Source: Tritrichomonas musculus (taxonomy: Eukaryota > Parabasalia > Tritrichomonadida > Tritrichomonadidae). Taken from it: a stretch of DNA of 64,000 nt. Below the pieces are notes generated by a model, which worked only from the letters and a program-made list of their open reading frames with translations, made no database searches and had not been told where the DNA came from. Shown piece after piece: positions 1 to 10,059 of this stretch. A program made the position numbers and the translations under genes. Every line of letters starts with the position of its first letter. Position 1 is the first letter of the stretch. The DNA is taken from the NCBI GenBank assembly GCA_039105265.1, contig JAPFFF010000018.1, forward strand, positions 3,018,044 through 3,082,043, read 5' to 3'.

Positions 1-2
1 CT

Positions 3-557
3 GAAGAACTCAAAAACGAAATAAGATCAATGGAAAAATCAGAAAGTCAAGAAGCTCAAAATAAAGCAGAATCAGAAATGTTGAAAGAACAGAAAAAATT
101 GATTGAAAAACATCAAAACGAAATGGAAACTTTTAATCAGTTTTATAAGCGACAAATTGATATTATTACAAGTAGGCAAGAACTTAAATTGGAACCGCTT
201 ATTGCTAGAAAAAATAAACTTGAAAAAGAGCTGAACTCAATTAAGCAGATGAGAGCATGCCAAATTAACTTGCCTTCACTACCATCTATTCAAATTGAAT
301 CAAAATCAAATCAAAGTTCTTGTTTTAATTCATCTTCACCTTCAAGTAGGCTCTGCACTAAAACTCCAGCTATCAATTCCAAAGGGAATTTAATCAATTC
401 TTCCCTAGGATCTGTAATGACTCCAAGAACTGTTCAGAGATACACATCATATAAGGTTCAAATTAGAAACCCAAAAATAACTTTGAAACCCCTTGGAAAA
501 ATTATAACTAATAAAGATAAAAAGAAAATCATTTCAAGAAATAGAGCTAAAATTTAG
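3..557 (+). CDS. C-terminal part of a coiled-coil protein (cut by window edge)
   Basis: The frame is open from the first bases of the window, so the Met at position 30 is probably internal and the gene starts to the left. The first ~90 visible residues are rich in Glu, Lys and Gln with heptad-like spacing (KLIEKHQNEMETFNQFYKRQ), typical of a long coiled coil. The rest is a Ser/Thr/Pro-rich, then basic tail ending in KIISRNRAKI. No catalytic domain is visible. The family is not recognised; a cytoskeletal or scaffold role would be a guess. The stop is followed by AT-rich non-coding DNA. Confidence 0.7.
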   Translation, partial: EELKNEIRSMEKSESQEAQNKAESEMLKEQKKLIEKHQNEMETFNQFYKRQIDIITSRQELKLEPLIARKNKLEKELNSIKQMRACQINLPSLPSIQIESKSNQSSCFNSSSPSSRLCTKTPAINSKGNLINSSLGSVMTPRTVQRYTSYKVQIRNPKITLKPLGKIITNKDKKKIISRNRAKI

Positions 558-766
558 AAACCCTGCCATTTAATGTTATATAAAATGTATGTATTTCGGC
601 TTTATAAAAATTTATTTTTTTTTAAATGCTCAAAAATATTATATTTTTTGAAAATGAAAAGAAATAAAAAGAATTATTGCTATATCTTTCAAGATACATA
701 ACTCAATCTATAATACTTGTGGGACATCGATTATAAAATAAAACAAATTTATTATATTCACAAATT

Positions 767-1375
767 TCATTTTGTAGTAGTAGTTTTTTTCTTAAGGGCT
801 GCTTCTACCAATAAATTTGCATCCTGTTCAATTAAATCAGGATTATGCTTCATATTGAACCAACTATTTTTTGCAACTGGATGTATTTCAGGAAATACAG
901 GCAGATCATCTGGTTTTGCATCATTATGAACTTCAACAAGTTCGCTTATTCCTGTCATATCAACATGAAAACTTAATGAGCTCTCCAAAATAATACTTTG
1001 AAGTTCAACAGAACCGTCGCCATTACCTTTAACTACAAGTTGAGCAAGATCAAGTTTTCCGTGAGCTATTTCATCCTTTCCACCTCCTTTTGGAGGATGC
1101 ATGTAAACAGTTATATCTATTATAGAAGGTATTAATTTATTAGAAGAGTCACGGGTAATATTTTTGTGCATTTCTATTGCTTGAGTCCAAACCACTTGAA
1201 AATTGTTGACTGGTTCGGAACTTGTATTGTTCTTCGAAAAACGAGAATCTTGAAATTTTAAAGAAATATTTTTGCTGTAAAATGGGACATTATTTAGACG
1301 AAGATTGGAAAATTTGAATGTAACTTGCTGTGTTGCTGGCTTTGATTTTGATTGTTGAGGTGGTTTTGCTGACAT
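767..1375 (-). CDS. C2-like (NT-C2/EEIG1-EHBP1 type) small protein
   Basis: A 202-residue protein with a short Pro/Ser/Lys N-terminus. Residues ~18-140 alternate beta-strand-like segments (VTFKFSNLRLNNVPF, FQVVWTQAIEMHKNI, IIDITVYMHPPKGGGKDE, GKLDLAQLV), the pattern of an N-terminal C2 domain as in EEIG1/EHBP1 proteins, which tend to act in membrane or cytoskeletal attachment. The acidic loop residues of a Ca2+-binding C2 domain are not obvious. It ends in a short helix and a basic Lys/Thr tail. The start is supported by a TCACT initiator 18 bases upstream. The domain call rests on pattern only; an unrelated beta sandwich is possible. Confidence 0.55.
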   Translation of the reverse strand: MSAKPPQQSKSKPATQQVTFKFSNLRLNNVPFYSKNISLKFQDSRFSKNNTSSEPVNNFQVVWTQAIEMHKNITRDSSNKLIPSIIDITVYMHPPKGGGKDEIAHGKLDLAQLVVKGNGDGSVELQSIILESSLSFHVDMTGISELVEVHNDAKPDDLPVFPEIHPVAKNSWFNMKHNPDLIEQDANLLVEAALKKKTTTTK

Positions 1376-1768
1376 TTAAATGGATACTTCAGTGATATAA
1401 AAAATTATATTATAATTATTTTAATATATGTATATCTTCATAATTAAGAATTATATTTTTAATTTTTTCGCATACTTTATTTTTATTACATTTTTGAATA
1501 TAATTTTACTTGTAAAATATGTATAATATTCATTACATTACTTTAATTTTGAACATTATTTAATAAGCAAATATTTCACAAAAAATATAGAAAAAATAGA
1601 ATATAATCAATCAAAAAGTTATCAATATAAAATTTTATATTCAAATTTTGTGTGTTAACGATGAATTATTTGTGCTGAAAAGCTCATTTATTATAATTTT
1701 TTACAATTCTAAAATATCCAACACCGTCCGATAAAAGGGCTGAACTAGCTCTTAGGCAATTGCATAAA
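1376..1768. other. Intergenic, with an ATG-less reading frame at its right end
   Basis: Very AT-rich. A TCATT initiator-like motif is at 1684-1688. From about 1698 the frame of the downstream WD40 gene is open for roughly 24 codons but has no ATG. Its translation is protein-like (YPTPSDKRAELALRQLHKMK), suggesting that the original start codon or an upstream exon has been lost. Confidence 0.5.
1391..1395 (-). promoter_or_regulatory. Initiator (Inr) of the C2-like gene
   Basis: On the minus strand this reads TCACT, matching the trichomonad TCA+1Y(T/A) initiator. The A+1 lies 18 bases before the ATG at 1375, the usual short leader of these organisms. Confidence 0.55.
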
Positions 1769-3103
1769 ATGAAGTATATGACAACATTGTCAATTTCAAA
1801 TCAAAAAATAAAATCATTTTCTTTTGATCCTACTGGGAATTTCTTATTTTGCGTCACAGAACACGAACTTTATGTTCTAGATTCACATGTATTTCGTGTT
1901 TATGGAGTTATTCATCCACATTCTCAAATTCCAATCTCATGTATGAATTTTTCACCATTATGGTATGCTTTTGTGATTATTATTCATTCAAAAATATTTT
2001 TATATTCTGCTTTCACAGGAGATTTACTTTATGAAATAGATTCACCCGGAGGCGATTTTTGTATCAATGCAAATTTTTCTTATAATGGCAAATATTTTGT
2101 TGCAATATATAATGATGGATATTATGTATTATATAGCGTTTCTAAAATTCAAAACGAGGATGATAATCATTTCAATATTGTATTAAATAAAATATGTGAA
2201 GAAAAATATGATCGTGCTATTACTTCTTTTTCTTATTCATCTGGCAGTGAATTAATTGCTCTTGGATTTGATAATGGAAAAGCTATTGTTCGCTCAACAG
2301 ATCCACAAAAAAGTTATCAATGGATTATTCAAGCACATAAACAAGAATGCGTTGTATATGTTTATTTCAATCCAAATAATGCATTTGAATTTATGACACG
2401 AGGAATGAAGAAAGGAGATATCAAGTTTTTCAGTATTTATCAATACGGAATGAAGCCTCCAAAAAATGACAATAAATCTAAAAATTTTAAACATCAAAAT
2501 ATAAAAAATGAAATTGAATGCTATCGCTATTTTTACTTAAAAAATAAGTGTAAAATTGTTACATCATCTTTTTCATCAGATGCAACTATTCTATTTGCTG
2601 CTTCATCGAGAATGCTTTTTGCATTTCGCACGAGCGATGCTTCTATTATTAATTCACTCGAATTTGAACGATATGTTGAAATAGACTCTTTTTATGAAAT
2701 TATTCCTCACTTAGTTATACAGTATGTCGCTATTGTAATTGCCAAGTCATCCCTCTGGATCTGGAATTGTCTTTCAAATGATTTCAGATGCGTCGTCATT
2801 CAAGATGTAAACGATCCACTTTTTCAATGCGGGCTTTTATATGCTTCTAATAAAGCAATGATACAGACAAATGCTGGAACAATTAATTTTTATTCATGTG
2901 AAACATTACAATGGCAACAGCAAAACCATGTTATTGATGAATATCATGGACCTTGGTCAGATGAGATATCAAAATTACTAGGTGAATACAAATTACCTGA
3001 AATATATAAAACAATGACAATTTTTGAACAAAGAGGATTAGAATTCTACTCGGAAGGTCAAGTTGGTTTAGATATTGATTCTGAATCCTCAGATTTTGAG
3101 TGA
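1769..3103 (+). CDS. Divergent WD40 beta-propeller protein, distantly BRWD/PHIP-like
   Basis: About 444 residues from the first ATG (1769). Repeated blade-like units are visible, for example IKSFSFDPTGNFLFCVTEHELYVLD, ISCMNFSPLWYAFVIII and ITSFSYSSGSELIALGFDNGKAIVRS, with few canonical GH/WD pairs. The repeat order and the SSLWIWN blade near residue 330 recall the propeller of BRWD/PHIP proteins, but no bromodomain is present. The C-terminus is acidic (DIDSESSDFE). A frame upstream continues as RAELALRQLHK without an ATG, so the N-terminus may be truncated. Function unknown; probably a protein-interaction scaffold. Confidence 0.6.
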   Translation: MKYMTTLSISNQKIKSFSFDPTGNFLFCVTEHELYVLDSHVFRVYGVIHPHSQIPISCMNFSPLWYAFVIIIHSKIFLYSAFTGDLLYEIDSPGGDFCINANFSYNGKYFVAIYNDGYYVLYSVSKIQNEDDNHFNIVLNKICEEKYDRAITSFSYSSGSELIALGFDNGKAIVRSTDPQKSYQWIIQAHKQECVVYVYFNPNNAFEFMTRGMKKGDIKFFSIYQYGMKPPKNDNKSKNFKHQNIKNEIECYRYFYLKNKCKIVTSSFSSDATILFAASSRMLFAFRTSDASIINSLEFERYVEIDSFYEIIPHLVIQYVAIVIAKSSLWIWNCLSNDFRCVVIQDVNDPLFQCGLLYASNKAMIQTNAGTINFYSCETLQWQQQNHVIDEYHGPWSDEISKLLGEYKLPEIYKTMTIFEQRGLEFYSEGQVGLDIDSESSDFE

Positions 3104-3492
3104 TTTTTGACATAATTGAAAAATACATTTTAATATTATTATTACTTAGCTTGAATTTGTTTTTTATCGCATAAGAGTTTTATAGAAATGTAATTTTCTA
3201 AATCTTGATATTTTTTTTTAATACATTGTTCAAATATAATTATTTATTTTGCTTTAATACCATATGAATATATTAATAATATTGAAATTCAATAAATAAT
3301 CATTTTAATGATCAAGATAATCATGCTTTTTTGAAATAGGTTTTTGTAAGAAAATAGAAAATAAAAAAAATCAGCATTAATTAATATTGTTTACGAAATC
3401 ATTTTCATTAAGCTTATATTCAACTGTATCTTTGAAATTCTCATAAAATTTTATTTTGGTCAATTGTAAACAATTTTTTGACTTTTTGAATA
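3104..3492. other. Intergenic spacer
   Basis: AT-rich and non-coding, between the WD40 gene and the PDI-like gene. I see nothing in it apart from the initiator at its right end. Confidence 0.6.
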
Positions 3493-3497
3493 TCATA
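3493..3497 (+). promoter_or_regulatory. Initiator (Inr) of the PDI-like gene
   Basis: TCATA matches TCA+1Y(T/A). The A+1 lies 16 bases before the ATG at 3511, which supports that start codon. Confidence 0.6.
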
Positions 3498-3510
3498 CTT
3501 TATTGAAATA

Positions 3511-4839
3511 ATGGTATTTTTATCTTTTTTCATCATTGCATATAAAGTTTTCATTAACGCTTCGAACATTGAACGAACCATTTCAAGCAGCACCAAAATT
3601 CCAGCTTTTATCCTTATTTTTTCGCCATACTGTCCACATTGCACAAAAGTCCATCCAGACTGGCTGAAGTTGATGGATCAGTATGAAAATGATACAAAAG
3701 TTATTATTGCTGAATGCAATGCAATTTCTGATGGCGAATCCTGCAGAAAAATTTTTGATTACAAAGGGTTTCCAAGTTTTATAGCTTTCACTCGTCGTCG
3801 AGGATTATGGCTTAGAAATATAAATCGTACACTGCCATCATTCGTCAATGAAACAGAACGTTTGAAAAAGATTGATCTCTCATTTCCATGTCCACTTTTT
3901 AAATCAGATTTTGTTAACGAATATCCAGCAATAACATTTAATTCAGGAGTATCAAAAGATGAATCATGCACAATTTCACAAAGAATTGAAAAATTGGTTC
4001 CTGATTTATCATCTTTTCTTTATGTTGGAGATGAAAATGAATCAAAATTAGTTGCAAAATTAACACAATCAAACAAAGTTGTCTTTAATGGAGAAGATAA
4101 TGATCAAAATTATGCAGATTTTATTAAAGAATATGCAATTAAGCAATTTGAAGCGCACAATATACGTATTAAATATACCCAATATAAGAGAAAAGTAATT
4201 CTTCTTATTTATACTCAGCCTGGGCATATTAGACGTCTTCAAACATTAGGAGAAGACTACTTCCAAGACTTTATTTTCACTACTTATTACTATCGAACTT
4301 TCAACAAAACTTATCCCAATATTCATGTTACTCCACTTGCTGCCTTAGTATCAAATCAAGATAAAACCAAGTTTGCTCTTTTTAATAATATATCCATTGA
4401 TGCAAATTCTACCAAAGATTTCCTTGAATTAATTAAAAATAATAAATATGAAGCAAATCTTGATATGAAAAACCTTTTCCCGCGTTTTCCTCCTAATAAT
4501 CAAAGAATTAAAATTGTTAATCCTGAAAATCAACAACAGAAAAAAGCATCAGAGCAAAAAACTGTTAAGAAAACTCCAGAGGCAACAAAAAACATTCAAA
4601 ATCAAAAAGAACCAGAAAAGAAAAATGTTAATGAAAATAATGAAAATAATGAAAATGAGAAACAAACACCACTTCATGAAGATGCTAAAATTGAAAAAAT
4701 CGAATCAATTGGAAAAGAAAACACTAATTCGAAATTCATGCCTGTTTTCCTCTTTGTAGTTGGACTCGCAATAATGGTTTCAATCGGAATTTTCGCATAT
4801 TGCAAAATCAAAGGCAAAAATATAGCAAAAATAGAGTGA
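3511..4839 (+). CDS. Membrane-anchored PDI-like thioredoxin-domain protein
   Basis: A 442-residue protein of the secretory pathway. Residues 1-17 form a hydrophobic signal peptide. A thioredoxin fold follows with the active site Y-CPHC at residues 41-44 (IFSPYCPHCTKVHPDW) and a likely cis-proline in GFPSFIAF near residue 90. CPHC is the DsbA-type redox pair, less common than CGHC in eukaryotic PDIs. The middle region (~110-330) could hold a second, redox-inactive thioredoxin-like fold. A long Lys/Glu/Asn-rich low-complexity stalk (~345-410) leads to one transmembrane helix (FMPVFLFVVGLAIMVSIGIF) and a short basic tail. There is no KDEL. Expected role: disulfide formation or isomerisation in the ER or at the surface, as a type I membrane protein. 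Confidence 0.85.
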   Translation: MVFLSFFIIAYKVFINASNIERTISSSTKIPAFILIFSPYCPHCTKVHPDWLKLMDQYENDTKVIIAECNAISDGESCRKIFDYKGFPSFIAFTRRRGLWLRNINRTLPSFVNETERLKKIDLSFPCPLFKSDFVNEYPAITFNSGVSKDESCTISQRIEKLVPDLSSFLYVGDENESKLVAKLTQSNKVVFNGEDNDQNYADFIKEYAIKQFEAHNIRIKYTQYKRKVILLIYTQPGHIRRLQTLGEDYFQDFIFTTYYYRTFNKTYPNIHVTPLAALVSNQDKTKFALFNNISIDANSTKDFLELIKNNKYEANLDMKNLFPRFPPNNQRIKIVNPENQQQKKASEQKTVKKTPEATKNIQNQKEPEKKNVNENNENNENEKQTPLHEDAKIEKIESIGKENTNSKFMPVFLFVVGLAIMVSIGIFAYCKIKGKNIAKIE

Positions 4840-5332
4840 TACTGTTAATAATAAATCTTTCAATCATATTTTATATGCTTTTTTATTATTAATAATTTGT
4901 TGAGAAAAATAACAATAATAATGATATAATAAAAAAAAAAAAAAAAAAATTACCAAGCATAAAGCTATTTAAACCGCTTATCTGATTTCATCTAAGTCAG
5001 AACTTAGTTATAGAGATGCTTAGTTGATTCATATGAATTAGAAAATTTTTTATATATATTCGACCAATTATAAATTCAAAAAATCGAAAATACTTGCTTT
5101 ATTTTGTGAATCAATTTTATTCTATATTTTATATTATTACACAAAAAGATCCTCATGAGAGGGAATAATTTATATACATACATATATACATTTGAGACAT
5201 TTCTATAAAAATATCAAAATCAATGTTGAATCTAATCCAAAATGAAATATAAAATTCTTCTGAAATCCAATTCAGGATTGACTAACATTAGTTCCATATT
5301 CAAATCAATAAGAATTTCCTTATGCCTTTTTT
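4840..5332. other. Intergenic spacer with A-run
   Basis: AT-rich, with a run of about 19 A residues near 4931-4949 and a short AT dinucleotide stretch near 5170-5190. No gene seen. It separates two convergently transcribed genes. Confidence 0.5.
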
Positions 5333-6559
5333 TTAGATGGAGCATTCATTCTCAAGAAGACTAAGTTGGAGCCTAAGCTGTTCAATTTCATTTATTGCCT
5401 CATCTTGAATTGCTGACAATTTTAACTTGAATGATTCAATAAGTTTTGAGATATCGGAATGGCTAATTTTAGGGGATATTTTATTGAGAGCGATTTCATC
5501 ATAATTTTCTTCAGCACGTTCAATTTTCTCATTTACATTTGCCATTAATTTATTTAAACTATTGACAGAATTCTCAAAGTCAACAATTTTTAATTCGATA
5601 CTATCAACAGCTTCAATAAAACCGTTTATTTTTTGCTCAGAAAAATTTTCAAAAGACTCAATTTGAGCTAGAATTTTTTCGTTGAGTTCGTTTACGTTTT
5701 GGGAGAATTGATCAAATTCATGTTGCTCGACGTTTGATTGACTTTTAAATGTTATTGAAGGCTGATCATTTTTATTTTGTAATGGTTGATATTCAATTTT
5801 TTTAGTAAGAACTTGCGATTTAATTGATAATTGCTTGATTTGTTGGTGATTTTTAATAACAGATTCGGCTACTTCACGACTTGTGTCATTTTTTAAAGCT
5901 GCTTCTGTTTCCTTTTGCTTATTTAAGAGAATATTAACTTTGCTTTCGAGTGATTGTATTCGTTGGTTGTGCTTTTTGAGATCAAGAACAGTGTCAAGCG
6001 TTGAAAATGCTTGCTTCGAGCTTTTTTGAATTTGCTTTTTTGGATTTGACGATGTAAAAGGAGACTTAAATTTATATTTTGGTGTATCTGATTGAACCTT
6101 TGCTTTTTGCTCATAATAATCAACTTTTTGTAAAATCAACTTCTCAAAGCTTTCTAACACTTTTTGATTTTGTTCTAGCAATGATTGCTCAAAAGAAGGA
6201 AAAACTTCTGCAAAAAAGTCTGTTTGCTCACCATTTAATGATTTATCAACATGTTGTTGCAATTTTGTTGATAGGGAGTCAACAACATAATTATATTTTC
6301 TGAGCTTTGCTTTTAGTAGGTCTAGTTTATTTTTTTGTATTTCTTTTGAGATACAATCTTGGTAATCTTGAATTATTTGAAGAGATTCTGAAATATTAGG
6401 AGGGATATCTGAAAAGTAATCATTATAAATTTGGTTACTCCTTTGAAGAGATTGTTGAATTTTGTTCATATCTGAACGGATATTAGCTGCAGTTAAAGAT
6501 TCGGTTTTTTGTTGATTGCTCGCTTTCAGAGGAGGAAGAGGCATTGATTGAGCAAGCAT
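5333..6559 (-). CDS. Coiled-coil protein, unknown family
   Basis: A 408-residue protein with a short Pro-containing N-terminus (MLAQSMPLPPLKAS) and long helical segments: residues ~25-150, ~190-240 and ~285-405, rich in Gln, Lys, Glu and Leu with heptad spacing (LNEKILAQIESFENFSEQK; LIESFKLKLSAIQDEAINE). A Lys/Ser/Thr-rich linker (~155-190) separates the first two coils. Parabasalids encode many such cytoskeletal or basal-body proteins, but no specific family is recognised. No clear initiator motif is visible close to the ATG. Confidence 0.7.
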   Translation of the reverse strand: MLAQSMPLPPLKASNQQKTESLTAANIRSDMNKIQQSLQRSNQIYNDYFSDIPPNISESLQIIQDYQDCISKEIQKNKLDLLKAKLRKYNYVVDSLSTKLQQHVDKSLNGEQTDFFAEVFPSFEQSLLEQNQKVLESFEKLILQKVDYYEQKAKVQSDTPKYKFKSPFTSSNPKKQIQKSSKQAFSTLDTVLDLKKHNQRIQSLESKVNILLNKQKETEAALKNDTSREVAESVIKNHQQIKQLSIKSQVLTKKIEYQPLQNKNDQPSITFKSQSNVEQHEFDQFSQNVNELNEKILAQIESFENFSEQKINGFIEAVDSIELKIVDFENSVNSLNKLMANVNEKIERAEENYDEIALNKISPKISHSDISKLIESFKLKLSAIQDEAINEIEQLRLQLSLLENECSI

Positions 6560-7043
6560 TTCATTAAATAACGAACATTTTCTATATAGGCCAATTTTTT
6601 ACATCAAATTTTTGTCAGATTTATTTGATTTAAATCATTTCATTTATACAATTTAAAATATGTTTAAATCATTTCATTTATACATTTTTGCAAGATATAT
6701 GTCATTATATCATTCCACTTATATAGCACAGAAGTAGACTTGTTATTTTGAGAATCGATATCAAAAACGTCACTTTTTTTCATCTGATACTCGATTATCA
6801 GTTTCAATATCTGATATCGAGATTATCGATTATCAAGATATCAGACATGAAATGTGATATAAAAATAATTGTAAACTTGATATCAATTACCGAGATCTCA
6901 AACAGATTTATCTTTTTTTATAATTGGCATTTGTGATTTTAAAATACTTAAAAATAAATAATGGAATGTATTGATGTTTATTTTAAGATTAAAATCAAAA
7001 AATACATTGTCATTAAAAATTTGGATCTTTTGATCCATTTTTA
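6560..7043. other. Intergenic spacer with short direct and palindromic repeats
   Basis: A 20-base direct repeat, AAATCATTTCATTTATACA plus one base, occurs near 6633 and 6666. A cluster of GATATC/GATATCAG-type palindromes lies at 6755-6900. No coding potential seen. Confidence 0.5.
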
Positions 7044-7540
7044 CTATATGAAATGTAATTTTAAGTATTCGTCTTTATTAACATTTAATGTAATAAAATC
7101 AGTGTTATTTTCAAGTTCATTAATAATATCATTGAAAGAAGATCTAGAATCAATAGAATCATTCAAACATTTTGCATTTAAATTCAATACTTTGTTTTTC
7201 ATATATATTTGAAAAACTGAACGGTAATTCATTTGTCATTATTTCACATATTATTAATCCAAATGAATAAACATCAGAAGCAGTTGTATATTTGTTTTCT
7301 TTTAGTATTTCAGGTGCACAATAAAAATAGGATCCAAAAAGTTCTGATTCTTTTATATTTTTAATCTCTTTAGCAAAACAAAAATCGGCAATTTTTGGAT
7401 AAAGAAATTGATCAAGTACAATATTTTCTGGATTTAAATTACGATGAAGAATTCCATTTTCGTGTAGATATTCCATAAATATTGATAAGCTTCTTTGTAT
7501 CGTTCCAATTTTTCCTTGTTGTTTTTCAACTCCTCTCTTT
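7044..7540 (-). pseudogene. Protein kinase fragment (TKL-like, trichomonad type), subdomains VIb-XI
   Basis: The minus strand encodes only the C-lobe of a kinase: MEYLHENGILHRNLNPENIV, then PKIADFCFAKE, then a CAPEI (APE) motif, then TTASDVYSFGLIICEIMTNE. The catalytic HRD is HRN and DFG is DFC, so it could not be an active kinase. The N-lobe is absent. The frame shifts near 7210-7230 and resumes as CLNDSIDSRSSFNDIINELE, the usual end of trichomonad kinases. An in-frame stop lies upstream near 7545. It is a 5'-truncated, frameshifted remnant of a large gene family, abutting the E2 remnant on the same strand. Confidence 0.8.
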
Positions 7541-7545
7541 TCAAA

Positions 7546-8605
7546 TCAACGCTGAAGATAGCGAATTTCGCCACTTAACTCGAGCACCGATTTATCGCTC
7601 CGATATCTCTTATCGAGAGTATCGATGCAAACCCTTCCTTTGTCTGTTATGTTCGGATGGAATCGAAATAAATAACAATGCTGCCGATATTCAGATGGGA
7701 ATTCGATGACTAAATAAGACCAAAAATCTTTGTGAAGAGAATCTTCAAATCCTTTGATTAAAACTCGCCAAACATCGGTTCGATCTTTAAGTGGAAATAC
7801 TTTGATATCGTCGCTAATATTTGATTCGTTGATAACCTTTTTTAATTCATTGATGACTCTCTTTTGGTTCGGATGCATTGTATTTATTTCGCCTTTCCTT
7901 TTGACCAGAAACCGCGTATTTCGGACTCATTACAAATCTCGATTTATCCGCAAATTCGCTTGTCCTTATCTTGAGATATTTCAAGCTCCTTTAATGATTT
8001 GAAGTCATCAGCGGTTAAAACCGGAGAATGAAATTCGTCGAATTTACGAAGATTGACGCTGAAGAATTCTTCTTTGTTGAAAAATTCAATTCCATCATTG
8101 AATTTTCCGGCAAAGACGGTAACACGGCCTGCAAAACGAGAAAGTGCAGCGAGCTCTTTTGCGATCTCATCGGACACAATGACGCCATCGACTCTGATTT
8201 TATTCGAGAGAAGATAATTTGAGATCTCGGCCATTTCTTTCGGATTAGAGTTATTCTTAAAGCAGCACATTTGGCATTTGCTATCTTTATTTGCTTCTCA
8301 CATTAAACTTGCTGCTTGCCACATTGCTCTAAACATCGCCGTTCCTCCCCGTAGTTCTTCGTCCTTTTGAATCATTCGCTCCGCAAAGTTCGTCATGAGC
8401 GGATTCAAGTGATTTCGGACTTCAACTACAAAGATGCCGCGTGGTATCCGTCGCATGCCTGCGTGAACTTTTGTGAGGCAGTGAAGCGGTTATGACCGTT
8501 ATCATATGGATCTGACATCGACCCCGACCAGTCGACGCATATGAACACTAATTGTGTCACTTTTTCGGAGTCAATTGTAGAAAGTGACTCATTTGATTTA
8601 GCCAT
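7546..8605 (-). pseudogene. VWA plus ubiquitin-conjugating (E2-like) domain protein, decayed
   Basis: Three minus-strand pieces in different frames. At 8605-8500, MAKSNESLSTIDSEK and then FICVDWSGSMSD, a VWA domain with the MIDAS DxSGS motif. At 8420-7944 is the rest of the VWA domain, including LRGGTAMFRAMWQAAS and VDGVIVSDEIAKELAALS. At 7878-7546 is a UBC fold with FRFHPNITDKGRVCIDTLD, where the Cys sits at the E2 active-site position. The frame changes at least twice, near 8430-8280 and 7940-7880. I infer one VWA-UBC gene because the pieces are in order on one strand. Its base composition is clearly more GC-rich than its neighbours, so it may be an older or differently constrained gene. 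E2 enzymes transfer ubiquitin from E1; this copy looks dead. Confidence 0.7.
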
Positions 8606-9635
8606 TCGATTTAATGCTAGCATAATTATTTCTGGGCTAATAAGAAAATTTGCTTTATCCTGGCCAATTTCAATTTTTCAAAATCTAGATACAAAAGATA
8701 ATTATCTAAATTCTGATATGAATGACCTTTCAAAGAACAAAATGCTAGCGAAACAAATTGGCAGCACATATGGATGCTTAATATATGGATATTTTCACGA
8801 AGACAAAAAAGAATTTGTTATTTTTTGGCCAAAAATTGAACCAATTATAAACTATTCAAAAAGTTTCAAAATAGCTGGTTTCAACTTTTTGATTGGTCTT
8901 TTTGAATTTTTCTGGAAACATCCAAATCATTTCGATAATGATAATGATGCGTTACCTAATGTTGCATGCAAATGCATTGTATTATTGCAACAAATTGAGA
9001 AAAACCCAAAATTGAGAGTTTTGAATTTAATTGAGAGTATTTTTGAATTACTTGATTCAATTTTGTTAATATTTCGAGGTTATTATGAAGATGTTAAGAA
9101 TTTTTCTATTTCATGTTATCAAGAAAAATTACTGGAAATTTACCAAAGTCCAAAACTTTGTCGATCTTTTTATACTTTTATGAAGTGAATTTGAGAAGTT
9201 TATTTCTTAAACTTTTATATCACATTGTTTCAATTCCAAATTATACAAACAAAGATGCATTGATTGCTGTTTATAAATATGCTTTTCTTGATTTAATTGA
9301 ATTAATTCAATTTGTCTTAAAAAGTGAAACTTTTTCTGTGGATGAATGGCAATACATAGATTTTATTTGTACCATAACTTACAAGTTGCAACTTAATATG
9401 AAAGGACAATATGTCAAAGATATTGATTGCTTTTTGCCTTTTTTTAATTTATTTGTAAATTTGGCCATAACCGTTATTTTTTCTTATCAAAATGAACCTG
9501 TCTTCACAGACAGTATTTCTAACTTTCACTCAAATCCACAGCTTTTTACGCACTATCTATCGTCCTGGTATCCATTTTTTCAATTTTTCTTAAATTTGAA
9601 TAAAGATATTCAATTGAAAATATTTCAGGCGACTA

Positions 9636-9732
9636 AAGTGTGTCCACTATTAGGAAAGTTAAAATTGTGAAAACTCATTCAATATTTCTATGAGCTTATT
9701 CAAAAAATACTTTCTTAATTGTGGACGCACTT
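9636..9732. mobile_element. 97-bp mariner-type MITE with TA target duplication
   Basis: Imperfect terminal inverted repeats of about 25 bp, left AAGTGTGTCCACTATTAGGA and right (reverse complement) AAGTGCGTCCACAATTAAGA, flanked on both sides by TA (9634-9635 and 9733-9734). The element plus one TA is 99 bp, a multiple of three, so the frame of the host gene lines up exactly across it. The MITE itself brings stop codons. TA duplication points to a Tc1/mariner-type transposase acting in trans. Confidence 0.8.
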
Positions 9733-10059
9733 TACAAACATCGTTCAGAAATGTGTTGAATTTCTGTTTCATACAATTCATGAAGATTATGAATCTGCAT
9801 TCAATGCATTATTTGAGAATAAAGATTTTCGTTTTGAGTTCTTGATAAATGTCGTCGAATTAACGGTATTTAACATAACCTTTTTTAACGGTTATTTCAG
9901 AGACATGCTGAACAAAGTTGTTGAAAAATATTTGAGCAACAGATGTTCTGTTGATTACGAACTTGAGATGTGCTTGGCATTGAGTATTTGCAATCAATTT
10001 TTAATTGAAAATTCAGATGAACATTCAAATAAATACATCAATTTTGAAGCTTTACTGAA

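Noticed and set aside
7482-8222. Plus-strand frames of 64-82 codons over the E2 and VWA remnants
   Set aside because: They overlap recognisable minus-strand domains and have no domain of their own.
8541-8625. Start of the plus-strand helical gene at the ATG at 8541
   Set aside because: This part is antisense to a recognisable VWA coding sequence (FICVDWSGSMSD), so the plus frame there is fortuitous.
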